From Bacillus sp. NTK074B (GTDB taxonomy: Bacteria > Bacillota > Bacilli > Bacillales > Bacillaceae_B), in the NCBI RefSeq assembly GCF_017303375.1, contig NZ_JAFKOH010000001.1:62001-126000 (forward strand): DNA of 64,000 bases. The letters are read 5' to 3'. The notes below the pieces were generated by a model that did no database searches, was not told the origin of the DNA, and saw only the letters and a list, made by a program, of their open reading frames with translations. The position numbers and the translations under genes were made by a program. This document shows, piece by piece, positions 51,319 to 60,228 of this stretch (the stretch's first letter is position 1; each line of letters begins with the position of its first letter).

Positions 51319-52626
51319 CTACTTCACCTTCCATTTCTCTGTCACCATTTGAAAGGTGCTCCTCAGCCGTTTTGCCATTTCTTCGAGCTCCCTTTTCGTA
51401 CTGTTCAGAGGAGGTGCCACCATAATGGCCGAGCCCTTCCTCCCGTCGATCCCTGCAGCTGCAGGATATAGTAAAATGCCATTTTCCACCCCTGATTGAA
51501 CGATAAATGAAGTAAATTCTCCCCCACGTTCGGTGAATTCAATTCCGAGCATGAGTCCCCTGCCCCTAATATCTTGAATAAACGGATATTCAATTCTGCA
51601 TCTTTCCAGTAGATTTCTTAAATACGTCCCTTTCTGCTCGACTCCCTCGATGATCTTTTCTGATTCTATCAGTTTCAGGACAGCGAGTGCAGCAGTTGCC
51701 GACATGGGATTTCCACTAAATGTGTGCCCGCTCATGATTACTTTACTTCCACTTAATATTGGTTCCATGATCTTGTCTGAAATGAGGGTCGCTGCAATGG
51801 GGGCATATCCTGCGCTCAGGCCTTTCCCAATCGCCACTATATCTGCTTCCACTCCCCATTGCGTTAGCGCCAGAAAGCTTCCTGTCCTGCCGCATCCGGT
51901 CATTACTTCATCAGCAATAAACAAAATGTCATGCTTATCACAAATATCTTTTATTCGTTCATAGTATCCTTTAGGTGGGGTGATAGCCCCGCCTGCTGCT
52001 CCGATGATCGGTTCTGCAATGAACGCCGCAACATTTTCTGCCCCAATCCTGGAAATCATCGTATCCAGTTGAGTCGCACACGCAAGATTGCAGGAAGGAT
52101 GAGTCTTACCAAATGGACAACGTGCGCAATAAGGTGGCTCGATGGCCGGCCAATCACCTAAAAACGATTCAAAACGTTCCCTTCTTGCAGGGTGACCCGA
52201 AGCAGATAAAGCCCCAAATGTGATTCCATGATAACTGAGCCACCTGGATAAGATTTTTCTTTTCATCGGTTTCCCCTGCTCCTGCCAGTGTTGAATAGCG
52301 ATCTTGATGGCTGTCTCCACTGCCTCGGATCCACTATTCACAAAGAAGGTCCATGGATAACCTGTTTTGTCATTCAAAAAGGCCGCTAAATCTTCTGCAG
52401 GCTGATTACTGAACTGCGAACGGTACACAAATGCCACTTTGTTTCCCTGATTCACGATGGATTGCAAAATATCTTCCATACCATGTCCCAAATTTGCCGT
52501 CACCGCTCCTGAACAGGCGTCTACATATTCATGGCCTTCGGTGTCATATAAATAAACCCCTTTCCCATAATCAATCGTCGGATAATACTCTCCAATCAAT
52601 GGTTTTATTAAATGCGAATGAGGCAT
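51319..52626 (-). CDS. yodT: Class III aminotransferase (YodT)
   Basis: Start placed at ATG 52626 directly after GGAGGGGGAACA, giving 435 residues; the in-frame upstream extension is leader sequence. The fold-type I PLP enzyme shows VNSGSEAVETAIKIA, WLSYHGITFGA, FIADEVMTGCGRTG and the PLP lysine in AIGKGLSAGYAP, with the late GHTFSGNPMSA. It probably removes an amino group from beta-lysine or its acyl derivative. First gene of the sigma-E operon. Confidence 0.93.
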   Translation of the reverse strand: MPHSHLIKPLIGEYYPTIDYGKGVYLYDTEGHEYVDACSGAVTANLGHGMEDILQSIVNQGNKVAFVYRSQFSNQPAEDLAAFLNDKTGYPWTFFVNSGSEAVETAIKIAIQHWQEQGKPMKRKILSRWLSYHGITFGALSASGHPARRERFESFLGDWPAIEPPYCARCPFGKTHPSCNLACATQLDTMISRIGAENVAAFIAEPIIGAAGGAITPPKGYYERIKDICDKHDILFIADEVMTGCGRTGSFLALTQWGVEADIVAIGKGLSAGYAPIAATLISDKIMEPILSGSKVIMSGHTFSGNPMSATAALAVLKLIESEKIIEGVEQKGTYLRNLLERCRIEYPFIQDIRGRGLMLGIEFTERGGEFTSFIVQSGVENGILLYPAAAGIDGRKGSAIMVAPPLNSTKRELEEMAKRLRSTFQMVTEKWKVK

Positions 52627-52743
52627 TGTTCCCCCTCCTGAAAGAATCAGATTCGTACTCTCTTTCGATTCGCTAATCTGGATGCCCATCAAGATTTCCC
52701 TTACCTTATTCATATGTATCAAAAGCGGAATCTTTCTCTCTTT

Positions 52744-52806
52744 ATAAAAAAACAGCCTTTCGTTGCATGGTTTCACACACTGTGATGTTCCACCATCGAA
52801 GGACAG
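52744..52806 (-). terminator. Terminator-like hairpin at the 5' end of the yodT transcript
   Basis: On the minus strand CCTTCGATGGT...ACCAT.CGAAAGG forms an interrupted stem followed by TTTTTTTAT. It begins within a few bases of the predicted sigma-E start point and about 120 nt before yodT. It could attenuate the operon or only stabilise the 5' end. Confidence 0.55.
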
Positions 52807-52812
52807 GTAAAA

Positions 52813-52842
52813 ATTGTATCTTATACTATGATTGAAATATAC
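52813..52842 (-). promoter_or_regulatory. Sigma-E promoter of the yodT-kamA unit
   Basis: On the minus strand GTATATT (52836-52842), a 15-nt spacer and GATACAAT (52813-52820) match the mother-cell sigma-E consensus (KMATATT, 14-15 nt, CATACANT) at all but two positions. The B. subtilis counterpart operon is sigma-E controlled. Confidence 0.75.
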
Positions 52843-52966
52843 TAAAATTCTCAAAAATTCGACAAAATTACTGAAATTGACTAGATATATTAGGTCGATA
52901 TGTATAAAATAATGGTAAGTTCATCCTTTGATGCTACTTTTTGCTTATCTTCAGGAGGGGGAAACG

Positions 52967-54757
52967 GTGAAAAAGACTAGAGAAAAATGGCTAAAAGCAC
53001 CAAAAAGAAAAAAATTGGAGAAAGAAGGATCCAATAGGAATTTCGGTATCTTCTCCTATTTTCGTACCATAAGAGGAAAAGTGGTATTATCATTCGGGTT
53101 ATTAACGATTGTATTATTAATCCTCTCAGCCACATCCTACTTCAATATGATGAAGTTGGAAAAAGAAATCGACACGCTGATCACATATGATATGAAAGTG
53201 GATACGAAGCTAAAGGACCTTTCCAAAGTATTGAATGATATCGAAATCGGGGAACAGGGCTACGTCATAACAGGAGCCACAGGGTTTCTGGCACCTTATC
53301 AAAATGGGCAAAGAGAAGTAGAAGGTCATCTGGAGGATTTGAATAAGCTCTTGAAAGATGATCCCGACCAGCTTGATAAGATGGGTAAGATACAAGCCCA
53401 ATACGGATTCTGGATGCAATTTGTAGACCGGGTGATCGAAACCAGAAAAGATAGTGGACTTGAAAAGGCGGCCAAACTCGTTGAAACAGGCGTAGGCAAG
53501 AAATATCTGGATGGGATTCGTTCATACGTCGATATGATCGTCGTTGATCAGGAAAAAGATTTGAATGACCGGATCGACTCCCTCAATCAGCAGGTGTACA
53601 TGTCTAAAATCGTCACCATCGGATTAGCGGCATTCGCCGTTCTGTTAGCGGTTTTCTTTGGAATCATTTTATCTCATACCATTAAAACCAATACAAAGAA
53701 AATTAGCACATCGATTTTAGAAATCGCGAATGCAGGCGGGGATTTGACGAAACGAATTAAAGTCAAATCCAAAGATGAGCTGGCTGGCCTTGCATCGGAT
53801 ACGAATCAGCTCATTGGCGGAATCGCCACCCTGGTGAAGCAGGTTTCTGAAATGGCCGAAAACGTTTCCGCAAGCAGTCAGGAGCTTCTTGCTTCCGCAG
53901 AAGAAACCTCACGCACGATCACTTCCATTGCAGAAACCAGCAGTGAAATTGCCGCTGGAAGTGAGCAGACCACCAATCGCATGTCATCGTCGTTAGAGAA
54001 GATGAATAGTCTTGAAGAAGCAGCACGCTTTTTATTTAATCAGGCGGAACTCGTAAGACAAACCGCACGTGATATGAGAGTCGTGGCGGAGAAAGGCGGA
54101 AAAACCGTCCAAGCTTCTTCAACTAAAATGATGCGTATCGAAGAAACCATGTCCAACACAAGTGAAACCGTTGAAGCACTGGGTCAGCGTTCATCACAAA
54201 TCACCACCATCATCGGGACGATTACGGACATTGCCGAACAAACCAATCTTCTTGCACTGAACGCTGCCATTGAAGCAGCACGGGCCGGTGAACATGGACG
54301 AGGGTTTGCCGTTGTCGCGGATGAAGTCAGAAAGCTTGCTGAACAATCCCGACAGGCTGCCAAGGGAGTGACTGAAATCGTACACAGTATCCAAGAAGAA
54401 GTCAATATCATCATCAAGCAAAACTCAGACGGCGTAAAAGAAGTGATTGCGGGTGTAGAGATCACCAATGAAACCAATGCATCACTTGAAGATATATTAA
54501 GCCAAACAACAAAAACAACGGTTGTAGTGGATGAAATGGTGGACCACATCCAAGAAACCCTCTCTCTCAGCCAAGAAGTGGCCACTTCATTTGCCCATGT
54601 AAATGAAATCGCAGAATCCACCGCTTCTAATACAGAGACCACTGCGGCGGCTTCTGAAGAAGGGTCTGCTGCCATGGAACAAGTCACTGCAAGTGCGTCA
54701 GAACTTTCCCAACAAGCTGAAAAACTGAAAGAATTGATTTCAAGCTTTAAAATCTAA
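52967..54757 (+). CDS. Methyl-accepting chemotaxis protein with CHASE3 domain
   Basis: From GTG 52967 (AGGAGGGGG upstream) the 596-residue transducer has a transmembrane helix (about 38-58), an extracellular CHASE3 domain (about 60-205, [20 protein letters not shown]), a second helix (about 213-233), HAMP (about 235-290) and the MCP signalling domain with the conserved hairpin tip [20 protein letters not shown]. Methylation-site segments lie on both arms. Ligand unknown. Monocistronic. Confidence 0.93.
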   Translation: MKKTREKWLKAPKRKKLEKEGSNRNFGIFSYFRTIRGKVVLSFGLLTIVLLILSATSYFNMMKLEKEIDTLITYDMKVDTKLKDLSKVLNDIEIGEQGYVITGATGFLAPYQNGQREVEGHLEDLNKLLKDDPDQLDKMGKIQAQYGFWMQFVDRVIETRKDSGLEKAAKLVETGVGKKYLDGIRSYVDMIVVDQEKDLNDRIDSLNQQVYMSKIVTIGLAAFAVLLAVFFGIILSHTIKTNTKKISTSILEIANAGGDLTKRIKVKSKDELAGLASDTNQLIGGIATLVKQVSEMAENVSASSQELLASAEETSRTITSIAETSSEIAAGSEQTTNRMSSSLEKMNSLEEAARFLFNQAELVRQTARDMRVVAEKGGKTVQASSTKMMRIEETMSNTSETVEALGQRSSQITTIIGTITDIAEQTNLLALNAAIEAARAGEHGRGFAVVADEVRKLAEQSRQAAKGVTEIVHSIQEEVNIIIKQNSDGVKEVIAGVEITNETNASLEDILSQTTKTTVVVDEMVDHIQETLSLSQEVATSFAHVNEIAESTASNTETTAAASEEGSAAMEQVTASASELSQQAEKLKELISSFKI

Positions 54758-54760
54758 TCC

Positions 54761-54794
54761 AAAAAGAGCTGCCGATTCGGCAGCTCTTTTTTTC
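54761..54794 (+). terminator. Intrinsic terminator
   Basis: AAAAAGAGCTGCCG, loop ATT, CGGCAGCTCTTTTTTT. Confidence 0.92.
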
Positions 54795-54825
54795 ATCATT
54801 ATTTTCAAAGAATCGAAACTACAGA

Positions 54826-54972
54826 TCAATTTCCGCAGTAACAAACGGCTCCAATAATAATCAACAGGATGAATAAAACAACGATCAACGCAAAGCCATT
54901 ACCGCCACATCCAGCAACCGGATAAGCATACCCACCTTGATAACATGGATCACAACCGTAACCATAGTTCAT
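54826..54972 (-). CDS. YjcZ-family sporulation membrane peptide
   Basis: A 48-residue ORF starting [20 protein letters not shown] and ending with a transmembrane helix [19 protein letters not shown]. This is the pattern of the YjcZ/sporulation-membrane-peptide family, present in many copies in Bacillus. GAGGAG lies 8 nt before ATG 54972. Expected to be made during sporulation. Confidence 0.85.
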   Translation of the reverse strand: MNYGYGCDPCYQGGYAYPVAGCGGNGFALIVVLFILLIIIGAVCYCGN

Positions 54973-55138
54973 ACCTATCACTCCTCAGGGAATTTTATTT
55001 ATTTACCTTATACTCTATGTCATATACCTAGAAAGTGTTTGTGCATTCGCCTATTTAATTCGGAGATACTCCTTTCCTCCATGAGCATCTTTCTTTATAA
55101 AGAGGAGAGTTTATAGAAAAGACAGGAGATATGGCTAT

Positions 55139-55719
55139 ATGAAATGGTTTTTCAAATCATTTATTAACGGGGTTCTGACGATTGTTCCAATCGCACTGGA
55201 TGCCTACGTTGTATATAAAATGTTCTTACTTTTTGATGGATTGTCTGGAAATATCCTGAAGCCGTACCTGGATGAAAACTACATTCCCGGAATCGGGCTC
55301 TTTGCCACCATCATCCTGTTAACGATTCTTGGATGGCTGTCAACCAAATTTCTTACAGGGACCATTGTATGGATAGTGGATATCCTTCTACAAAAATCCC
55401 TCTAATCAAAACGATTTACTCGATCATCAAAGATACCATTCATTCTTTTCTCGGTGAAAAGAAGTCATTCTCAAAAGTGGCTTTCATCACAATGCCGGCA
55501 CTTCAATGAAATGTCTTGGATTCATCACGACTGAAAACCTGGAAGACTTACATGATGAACTAAAAGATTCATGTAGCCGTTTATATTCCACAAACTTTTC
55601 AGGTGGCCGGTGTGACCTTCTTAATTCCGAAGATAGATATTGAAATCCTGGATATTAAATCAGAGGAAGCGATGAAATTCATACTATAAGGCGGAATGAC
55701 GGCGAAGAGCGATAAATAG
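55139..55719 (+). pseudogene. DUF502-family membrane protein, multiple frameshifts
   Basis: The first frame (MKWFFKSFINGVLTIVPIAL, then GLFATIILLTILGWLSTKFL) stops at 55405. Homology continues in other frames: PLIKTIYSIIKDTIHSFLGE, KSFSKVAFITMP, MKCLGFITTENLEDLHDELK, VAVYIPQTFQVAGVTFLIP and EEAMKFIL then GGMTAKSD. At least three frame changes and one stop are needed to join them. Intact DUF502 proteins are about 200 residues. Confidence 0.8.
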
Positions 55720-55882
55720 TGGTTGTATGGTTGTACAGGTTATGTCATTGCTGAGCTATAAAGGCAGTTTATCCCTACATTATGAAAGAGCTCAGTTATA
55801 TTTGGGTTATTTCCATATTGAATTCCTGTCTTACATACCTACTATCTTTGCCATCCGGTCTATTTGCTTCGTTTTGGCAGGT

Positions 55883-55934
55883 TATTGCGTCTTTTTAAAT
55901 TTTATTGCGTCTTTTTTGTGGTATTTGCGTCATT
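55883..55934. repeat. Direct repeats of TTGCGTC, 19-20 bp apart
   Basis: TATTGCGTCTTTTT at 55883, TATTGCGTCTTTTT at 55903 and TATTTGCGTCATT at 55922. The 20-bp period puts the sites on the same helix face. They lie between the DUF502 pseudogene and the terminator of the PTS gene. Confidence 0.6.
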
Positions 55935-55985
55935 ATCCATTAAGTGGAAGACGGATGCGATCTAAGAATAAAACTTCTTTTTCCA

Positions 55986-56018
55986 TTAAAAAAGGACCGG
56001 CCATTTCGCCGGTCCTTC
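55986..56018 (-). terminator. Intrinsic terminator of the PTS IIA gene
   Basis: On the minus strand GAAGGACCGGC, loop GAAATG, GCCGGTCCTTTTTT. Confidence 0.92.
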
Positions 56019-56026
56019 CGTATTGT

Positions 56027-56530
56027 TTATTTTGCAGAAATCTCAAATACGTCTTCCTGTCCTGCTGTGACACTATTTACCTCTTTTTTTAATAGGTCAC
56101 CCATGTCATCCCCATTGGTGATGATGATAGGTGTGATCGTGCTCTTCGCTTTTTCCCTTACCAAATCTAAATCATACGTAATCAAAGGATCACCGATACT
56201 CACTTTTGAACCTTCCGAAATATGCGCCTCGAAACCTTCACCATTCATCGAAACGGTTTCAAGTCCGATATGAATCAGAATTTCAGCCCCGTTTTTCGCT
56301 TTGATTCCAACGGCATGTTTTGTAGGGAAGAGCTGCATAATCTCTCCGTCGACAGGAGAAACGACCTTTCCGATTGTCGGTTCAATGGCAATCCCATCCC
56401 CCATCATCCTTTGAGAGAATACAGGGTCCGGTACCTCTTCAAGGGATTTCACAGAACCCGATAATGGTGCGACGGCAGTGACCGTTTTAGGTGCTTCCTC
56501 TTTTTTCCCAAAAAGTTTCTTAAGCATCAT
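56027..56530 (-). CDS. ypqE: PTS glucose-type EIIA protein (YpqE-like)
   Basis: Start at ATG 56530 with GGAAGGTG upstream, giving 167 residues as in YpqE (168). The IIA-Glc fold shows DPVFSQRMMGDGIAIEP, VDGEIMQLFPTKHAVGIKAK (first His) and ILIHIGLETVSMNGEGFEAH (phosphorylated His). It carries phosphate from HPr to a glucose-family IIBC. No IIBC gene is near, as with stand-alone YpqE/Crr. Confidence 0.92.
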   Translation of the reverse strand: MMLKKLFGKKEEAPKTVTAVAPLSGSVKSLEEVPDPVFSQRMMGDGIAIEPTIGKVVSPVDGEIMQLFPTKHAVGIKAKNGAEILIHIGLETVSMNGEGFEAHISEGSKVSIGDPLITYDLDLVREKAKSTITPIIITNGDDMGDLLKKEVNSVTAGQEDVFEISAK

Positions 56531-56634
56531 TTTCACCTTCCTATTCATTTTTTATATACACATATGTAACTCATTGTAAACATGAGAAGTATATTTTAGC
56601 ACATATGTGAATGCATTCACAGCAATTCATTATG

Positions 56635-57057
56635 TTAGAATAACTTCTTGTATGTCCCATACCCTTCTTCTTCCAATTTCTCAACCGGGATGAACCTGAG
56701 AGCGGCTGAATTGATACAGTAACGAAGTTTAGTCGGCCCGGGACCGTCATTAAATACGTGACCCAGATGTGAATCAGCTTCTTTGCTTCTTACTTCGGTA
56801 CGTACCATAAAGTGACTTCGATCTTCCTTTTCTGAAACTTCCTCATCATCGATCGGTTTCGTGAAGCTGGGCCATCCACAACCGGCATCATACTTGTCCT
56901 TGGAACTGAAAAGAGGCTTCCCGGAAACGATATCCACATAGATCCCATCTTTGAATGTATTCCAGTATTCGTTCCGGAAAGGTGGTTCCGTGCCATTGTT
57001 TTGAGTGACATCATATTGTTCGGGTGTTAACTTTTTCTTCAATTCATCTTTACTCAT
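56635..57057 (-). CDS. msrB: Peptide methionine-(R)-S-oxide reductase MsrB
   Basis: The 140-residue enzyme reduces the R form of methionine sulfoxide in proteins. Seen are [34 protein letters not shown] with the catalytic Cys and [13 protein letters not shown]. One of the two usual CxxC zinc pairs is not present, as in other Bacillus MsrB. Its ATG overlaps the msrA stop by 4 nt. Confidence 0.95.
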   Translation of the reverse strand: MSKDELKKKLTPEQYDVTQNNGTEPPFRNEYWNTFKDGIYVDIVSGKPLFSSKDKYDAGCGWPSFTKPIDDEEVSEKEDRSHFMVRTEVRSKEADSHLGHVFNDGPGPTKLRYCINSAALRFIPVEKLEEEGYGTYKKLF

Positions 57058-57596
57058 TCTTTTCCCCCCCAGTGGTTTTCAATAAATGCAACTCTTCCGG
57101 ATCCTCTGCTATATCGGTTATAATGTCCGGGATTCTTCTTATAATAATCCTGGTGGTATTCTTCTGCAGGATAAAATTCACTAGCAGGCAGTATCTCTGT
57201 GGCAATCGGATTGGAGAACTTCCCTGATTCCTCAAGCCCGTTCTTTGATTCCTCTGCCATCCTTTTCTGCTCTTCATCATGGTAGAAAATGACCGTTTTA
57301 TATGATTGGCCCCTGTCAAAAAACTGACCGCCGGGATCAGTCGGGTCGATTTGCTGCCAGTACACTTCCAATAGCTTCTCATAAGGAAAAACAGCAGGGT
57401 CATATTCAATTTGAACCGCTTCATAATGACCTGTCGTTTCGTTGCACACTTCTTTATAAGTCGGATTTGGGACGTGTCCACCTGTGTAACCGGATGTCAC
57501 ACTACCGATTCCAGGCTGTTCATCAAACGGTTTCACCATACACCAAAAACATCCACCGGCAAACGTGGCTTTTTTATAGTTTAAGGTATCTGACAT
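57054..57596 (-). CDS. msrA: Peptide methionine-(S)-S-oxide reductase MsrA
   Basis: The 180-residue enzyme reduces the S form of methionine sulfoxide. The catalytic motif is [11 protein letters not shown] (Cys near residue 17), followed by VTSGYTGG and [25 protein letters not shown] precedes ATG 57596. It is co-transcribed and translationally coupled with msrB, as in B. subtilis, where the pair is induced by thiol stress through Spx. Confidence 0.96.
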   Translation of the reverse strand: MSDTLNYKKATFAGGCFWCMVKPFDEQPGIGSVTSGYTGGHVPNPTYKEVCNETTGHYEAVQIEYDPAVFPYEKLLEVYWQQIDPTDPGGQFFDRGQSYKTVIFYHDEEQKRMAEESKNGLEESGKFSNPIATEILPASEFYPAEEYHQDYYKKNPGHYNRYSRGSGRVAFIENHWGGKE

Positions 57597-57739
57597 AAAT
57601 CAACATCCTTTCTGAGATCATTCTCTTACACTATTCCCTTTGTATGAGATTTTAACGCATTCCTGTTCAAAAGGGAAAGTATTAAGCTTGCCAGATCGGT
57701 TTAATTGCCGCAAGCTATTTCTTTAAACCCATTTTGCAC

Positions 57740-57772
57740 AAAAAAAGAGTGCCCTTAAATGGGCCACTCTTA
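57740..57772 (-). terminator. Intrinsic terminator of the rsgA gene
   Basis: On the minus strand AAGAGTGGCCC, loop ATTTAA, GGGCACTCTTTTTTT. Confidence 0.92.
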
Positions 57773-57775
57773 TAG

Positions 57776-58804
57776 TCAATATTTAAGCTTTCTTTGCTTT
57801 CCGATGTTTTTCCATTTTTTTCGTTCCAATGACTCCAACCGTTTGTTTCCCCGTCTTTCCATATATGCTATTTCTTTTTGGAGCTTCTGGAAATGTTCCA
57901 GCCTTTCTTCTGAAAGGGTCCCCTCTTTAATCGCCCCCTGTATCTTACAGCCCGGTTCATCTATATGGCGACAGTCAGTGAAACGGCAGTGAAGTGCTAA
58001 TTCTTCTATATCATGGTATTGGGTGGATAAGCCTTCCTGCCCCTGCCACAATTGGATTTCTCTCATTCCCGGTGTATCGATGATCGAAGCTCCATTTTCT
58101 AATAAGAACAATTCACGATGAGTGGTTGTATGGCGACCTTTGTCATCGGACTCCCTAATTTCCTTCGTCTTCTGAACATCATATCCTACAAGAAGATTCG
58201 TCAGTGTGGATTTCCCTACACCTGAAGAGCCGACAAGTGCGACTGTTTTCCCTTCAGCCAAATAAGGCATGAGTTCTTCAACCCCGTCATGATTCACAGC
58301 ACTTATTGTAACGACTTTCACACCAATTAATATGCTTTCTACTTGTTTTTTCTTATCTTCACTATCCGTGCACGTATCGGCCTTTGTCAAGACAATGACA
58401 GGGTTTGCCCCGCTTTCCCAACAGAGAAGCAAATACCGTTCCATCCTCTTACTGTTAAGATCATCATTTAATGATGATAGGATAAATACTGTATCGATAT
58501 TTGTTGCGATAATTTGTTCTTCAGCTTCATTACCTGCTTTTTTCCTGGAGAATTTGCTCGTTCTAGGCAATACTTTTTCAATGATTGCTCCATCCCCGCT
58601 TAGGAGAACCCAGTCTCCTACGGCAGGCAGATCTTCACGCTGAACGGTTTCAAACCTGAGCTTCCCGGATATCTTGCATAAACCTTCACCCTTCTCGGTC
58701 ATGACCATATAGGCTCCTCTTTGCTCAGTCACAACTCTCCCCAAAATGAAACCTTCTATTGTCATATGATTCATCAAATTAAATACTTTTTCTCTATTAT
58801 TCAA
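57776..58804 (-). CDS. rsgA: RsgA-type ribosome biogenesis GTPase (paralogue)
   Basis: Start at TTG 58804 right after GGGAGGAAATAAG, giving 342 residues, somewhat longer than the housekeeping RsgA (about 298). Circularly permuted GTPase motifs appear in the order G4 (VLTKADTC), G1 (GSSGVGKSTL) and G3 (DTPGM), after an OB-fold N-terminus (about 20-85), and a zinc knuckle HCRFTDCRHIDEPGC closes it. RsgA matures the 30S subunit. The leader contains a complete attenuation system, which suggests translation-dependent control. Confidence 0.9.
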   Translation of the reverse strand: MNNREKVFNLMNHMTIEGFILGRVVTEQRGAYMVMTEKGEGLCKISGKLRFETVQREDLPAVGDWVLLSGDGAIIEKVLPRTSKFSRKKAGNEAEEQIIATNIDTVFILSSLNDDLNSKRMERYLLLCWESGANPVIVLTKADTCTDSEDKKKQVESILIGVKVVTISAVNHDGVEELMPYLAEGKTVALVGSSGVGKSTLTNLLVGYDVQKTKEIRESDDKGRHTTTHRELFLLENGASIIDTPGMREIQLWQGQEGLSTQYHDIEELALHCRFTDCRHIDEPGCKIQGAIKEGTLSEERLEHFQKLQKEIAYMERRGNKRLESLERKKWKNIGKQRKLKY

Positions 58805-58818
58805 CTTATTTCCTCCCA

Positions 58819-58862
58819 AAATAAAAAATCCATTGCGTGGTTTCACACGTCAACGGATTTTT
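58819..58862 (-). terminator. Leader terminator (attenuator) of rsgA
   Basis: On the minus strand AAAATCCGTTGACGTG, loop TGAAAC, CACGCAATGGATTTT with a TTTTATTTT tail, ending just before the rsgA ribosome site. The 5' arm GTTGACGTG (58846-58854) is also a perfect complement of CACGTCAAC inside the leader ORF (58907-58915), which would form an antiterminator. Confidence 0.8.
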
Positions 58863-58883
58863 CGGGGTAGAAGAAATATAAAA

Positions 58884-58970
58884 TCAAAGAATCCCGTTAA
58901 AAGTGAGTTGACGTGCAGAACCGAAATAATCCGTACTTCCTTTAGATAGAACAATTAATGATCGATTCAT
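58884..58970 (-). CDS. 28-codon leader peptide upstream of rsgA
   Basis: ATG 58970 opens a 28-residue ORF (MNRSLIVLSKGSTDYFGSAR then QLTFNGIL) behind a GTGGGTGAT site. It lies wholly in the rsgA leader, and its 3' part contains the segment that can pair with the terminator's 5' arm. Ribosome progress through it would therefore decide between terminator and antiterminator. The peptide itself matches nothing I know. Confidence 0.6.
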   Translation of the reverse strand: MNRSLIVLSKGSTDYFGSARQLTFNGIL

Positions 58971-59003
58971 ATGACATCACCCACTTTCTCTATTAGTACT
59001 TTC

Positions 59004-59032
59004 ATTATCCAACATTTTCAATTGTTTGGCAA
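59004..59032 (-). promoter_or_regulatory. Sigma-A promoter of the rsgA leader transcript
   Basis: On the minus strand TTGCCA (59027-59032), exactly 17 nt, then GATAAT (59004-59009). The start point would be near 58997, about 27 nt before the leader ATG. Confidence 0.75.
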
Positions 59033-59127
59033 GTGATATTTCTGACTTTTTAAAAAAATAGGTACTTTCACCATTTTTTCCCCCCGGCATATTCTATTGT
59101 GTTAATACAGATAAAGGAGAGATACGG

Positions 59128-59868
59128 ATGAGCCAACATGATTATTTAACGAAAGCGGCAATGTATGACTTATTATCCGGTTATTATAAATATACTGATC
59201 CATCCATGCACGTTCATTATTATCAAAAACACCTTAAATACATGAGACTTGCATTGCAGGCACAGAGAGCTGACATGACAACGTCGACCCAACCGTCTTA
59301 CGTTAGGGTGCTGCATGCCGTCCCAGATGCTCCTAATGTAGATGTATATGTAAACGGGAACCGGGTATTACGGGATGTAGCCTTTAAAGATGTGAGCGAT
59401 TATTTGACACTTCCTGCCGGTAAATACCATATTGATGTCTACCCGGCTGGAACGAGTGTGACGACGGTCATTAGTAAAAAGGTGAAAATTGATCCCGGAA
59501 AGATTTACACACTGGCAGCTGTGGGAACTCTTAATAAAATGCAATTACTGCCCTATCTGGATAACCCAACAGTTCCAAGCGGCGAAACAAAGGTGAAGTT
59601 CATTCACCTTTCCCCTGACGCCCCTGCCGTCGATATTGCGGTTAAGGGAGGGGATGTCATTTTCCCTGATATTTCTTTTAAACAAGCGACCGATTACCTC
59701 GGTCTAACCCCAATGACCGTAAATCTTGAAGCCAGGGTTGCCGGGAGTAAAAACAGTGTACTGAGTGTACCTAACGTTAAATTTGAGCAAAATCAAGCAT
59801 ACACCATTGTAGCTGTAGGATTGGCCAATGGAACACCGGAACTCGAAGCAATCCTTTTAAAAGGATAG
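59128..59868 (+). CDS. DUF4397-domain protein
   Basis: The 246-residue protein has two DUF4397 beta repeats: YVRVLHAVPDAPNVDVYVNG (about 58-77) and VKFIHLSPDAPAVDIAVKGG (about 152-171), each followed by a DY.TLP/DYLGL strand. The N-terminus (HDYLTKAAMYDLLSGYYKYT) has no signal peptide. Some Bacillus members are cell-surface or spore-associated, but the role is unknown. AAAGGAGAG precedes the ATG. Confidence 0.87.
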   Translation: MSQHDYLTKAAMYDLLSGYYKYTDPSMHVHYYQKHLKYMRLALQAQRADMTTSTQPSYVRVLHAVPDAPNVDVYVNGNRVLRDVAFKDVSDYLTLPAGKYHIDVYPAGTSVTTVISKKVKIDPGKIYTLAAVGTLNKMQLLPYLDNPTVPSGETKVKFIHLSPDAPAVDIAVKGGDVIFPDISFKQATDYLGLTPMTVNLEARVAGSKNSVLSVPNVKFEQNQAYTIVAVGLANGTPELEAILLKG

Positions 59869-59894
59869 ATATTTCAAATGAAAGCACAAATGAA

Positions 59895-60222
59895 GAGGCT
59901 GGGACAAAAGGATTTCAGCTAAATAAAAATCCGAACGAGTGATTGGATGAAAGCCATACTCGTTCGGATTTTTAATTTTTAGTGCTAAAGCTTAATCCAT
60001 GAAATAAGCAGGTTCTAACTGTAGCTGTTGATTGGAGTGCAAGACGAAGACTCCTTCGGGAAAAGCGGAATAGGTGAGACCCCGCAGGAGCGAAAGCTGC
60101 CTTTCGCCCCCCGGAAAGCGAAGTCTTGCACGGAAATTAACAGCGGTGTATCACGTGATATTCAAAATAATCATAGGCTTTGTTCGTATTAGAGCATATG
60201 GATTTAGTAATGTCCCAGCCTC
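59895..60222 (+). mobile_element. MITE-like repeat with GAGGCTGGGAC terminal inverted repeats
   Basis: GAGGCTGGGAC (59895-59905) and GTCCCAGCCTC (60212-60222) bound 328 bp with no ORF. Inside are a hairpin (AATCCGAACGAG and CTCGTTCGGATT) and a long imperfect palindrome (AGTGCAAGACGAAGACTCC to GCGAAGTCTTGCAC). A partial inverted copy lies at 24303-24566. It separates the convergent DUF4397 and ypmS genes and may double as a terminator. Confidence 0.75.
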
Positions 60223-60228
60223 TTTTTC

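Noticed and set aside
52744..52810. T-box or lysine riboswitch upstream of the lysine-aminomutase operon
   Set aside because: GGTGGAAC recalls the T-box motif, but there is no specifier loop or the length needed, and none of the L-box conserved blocks is present.
52627..52854. In-frame N-terminal extension of the aminotransferase YodT
   Set aside because: It covers the leader hairpin and lies just downstream of the sigma-E promoter; a perfect GGAGG site marks ATG 52626.
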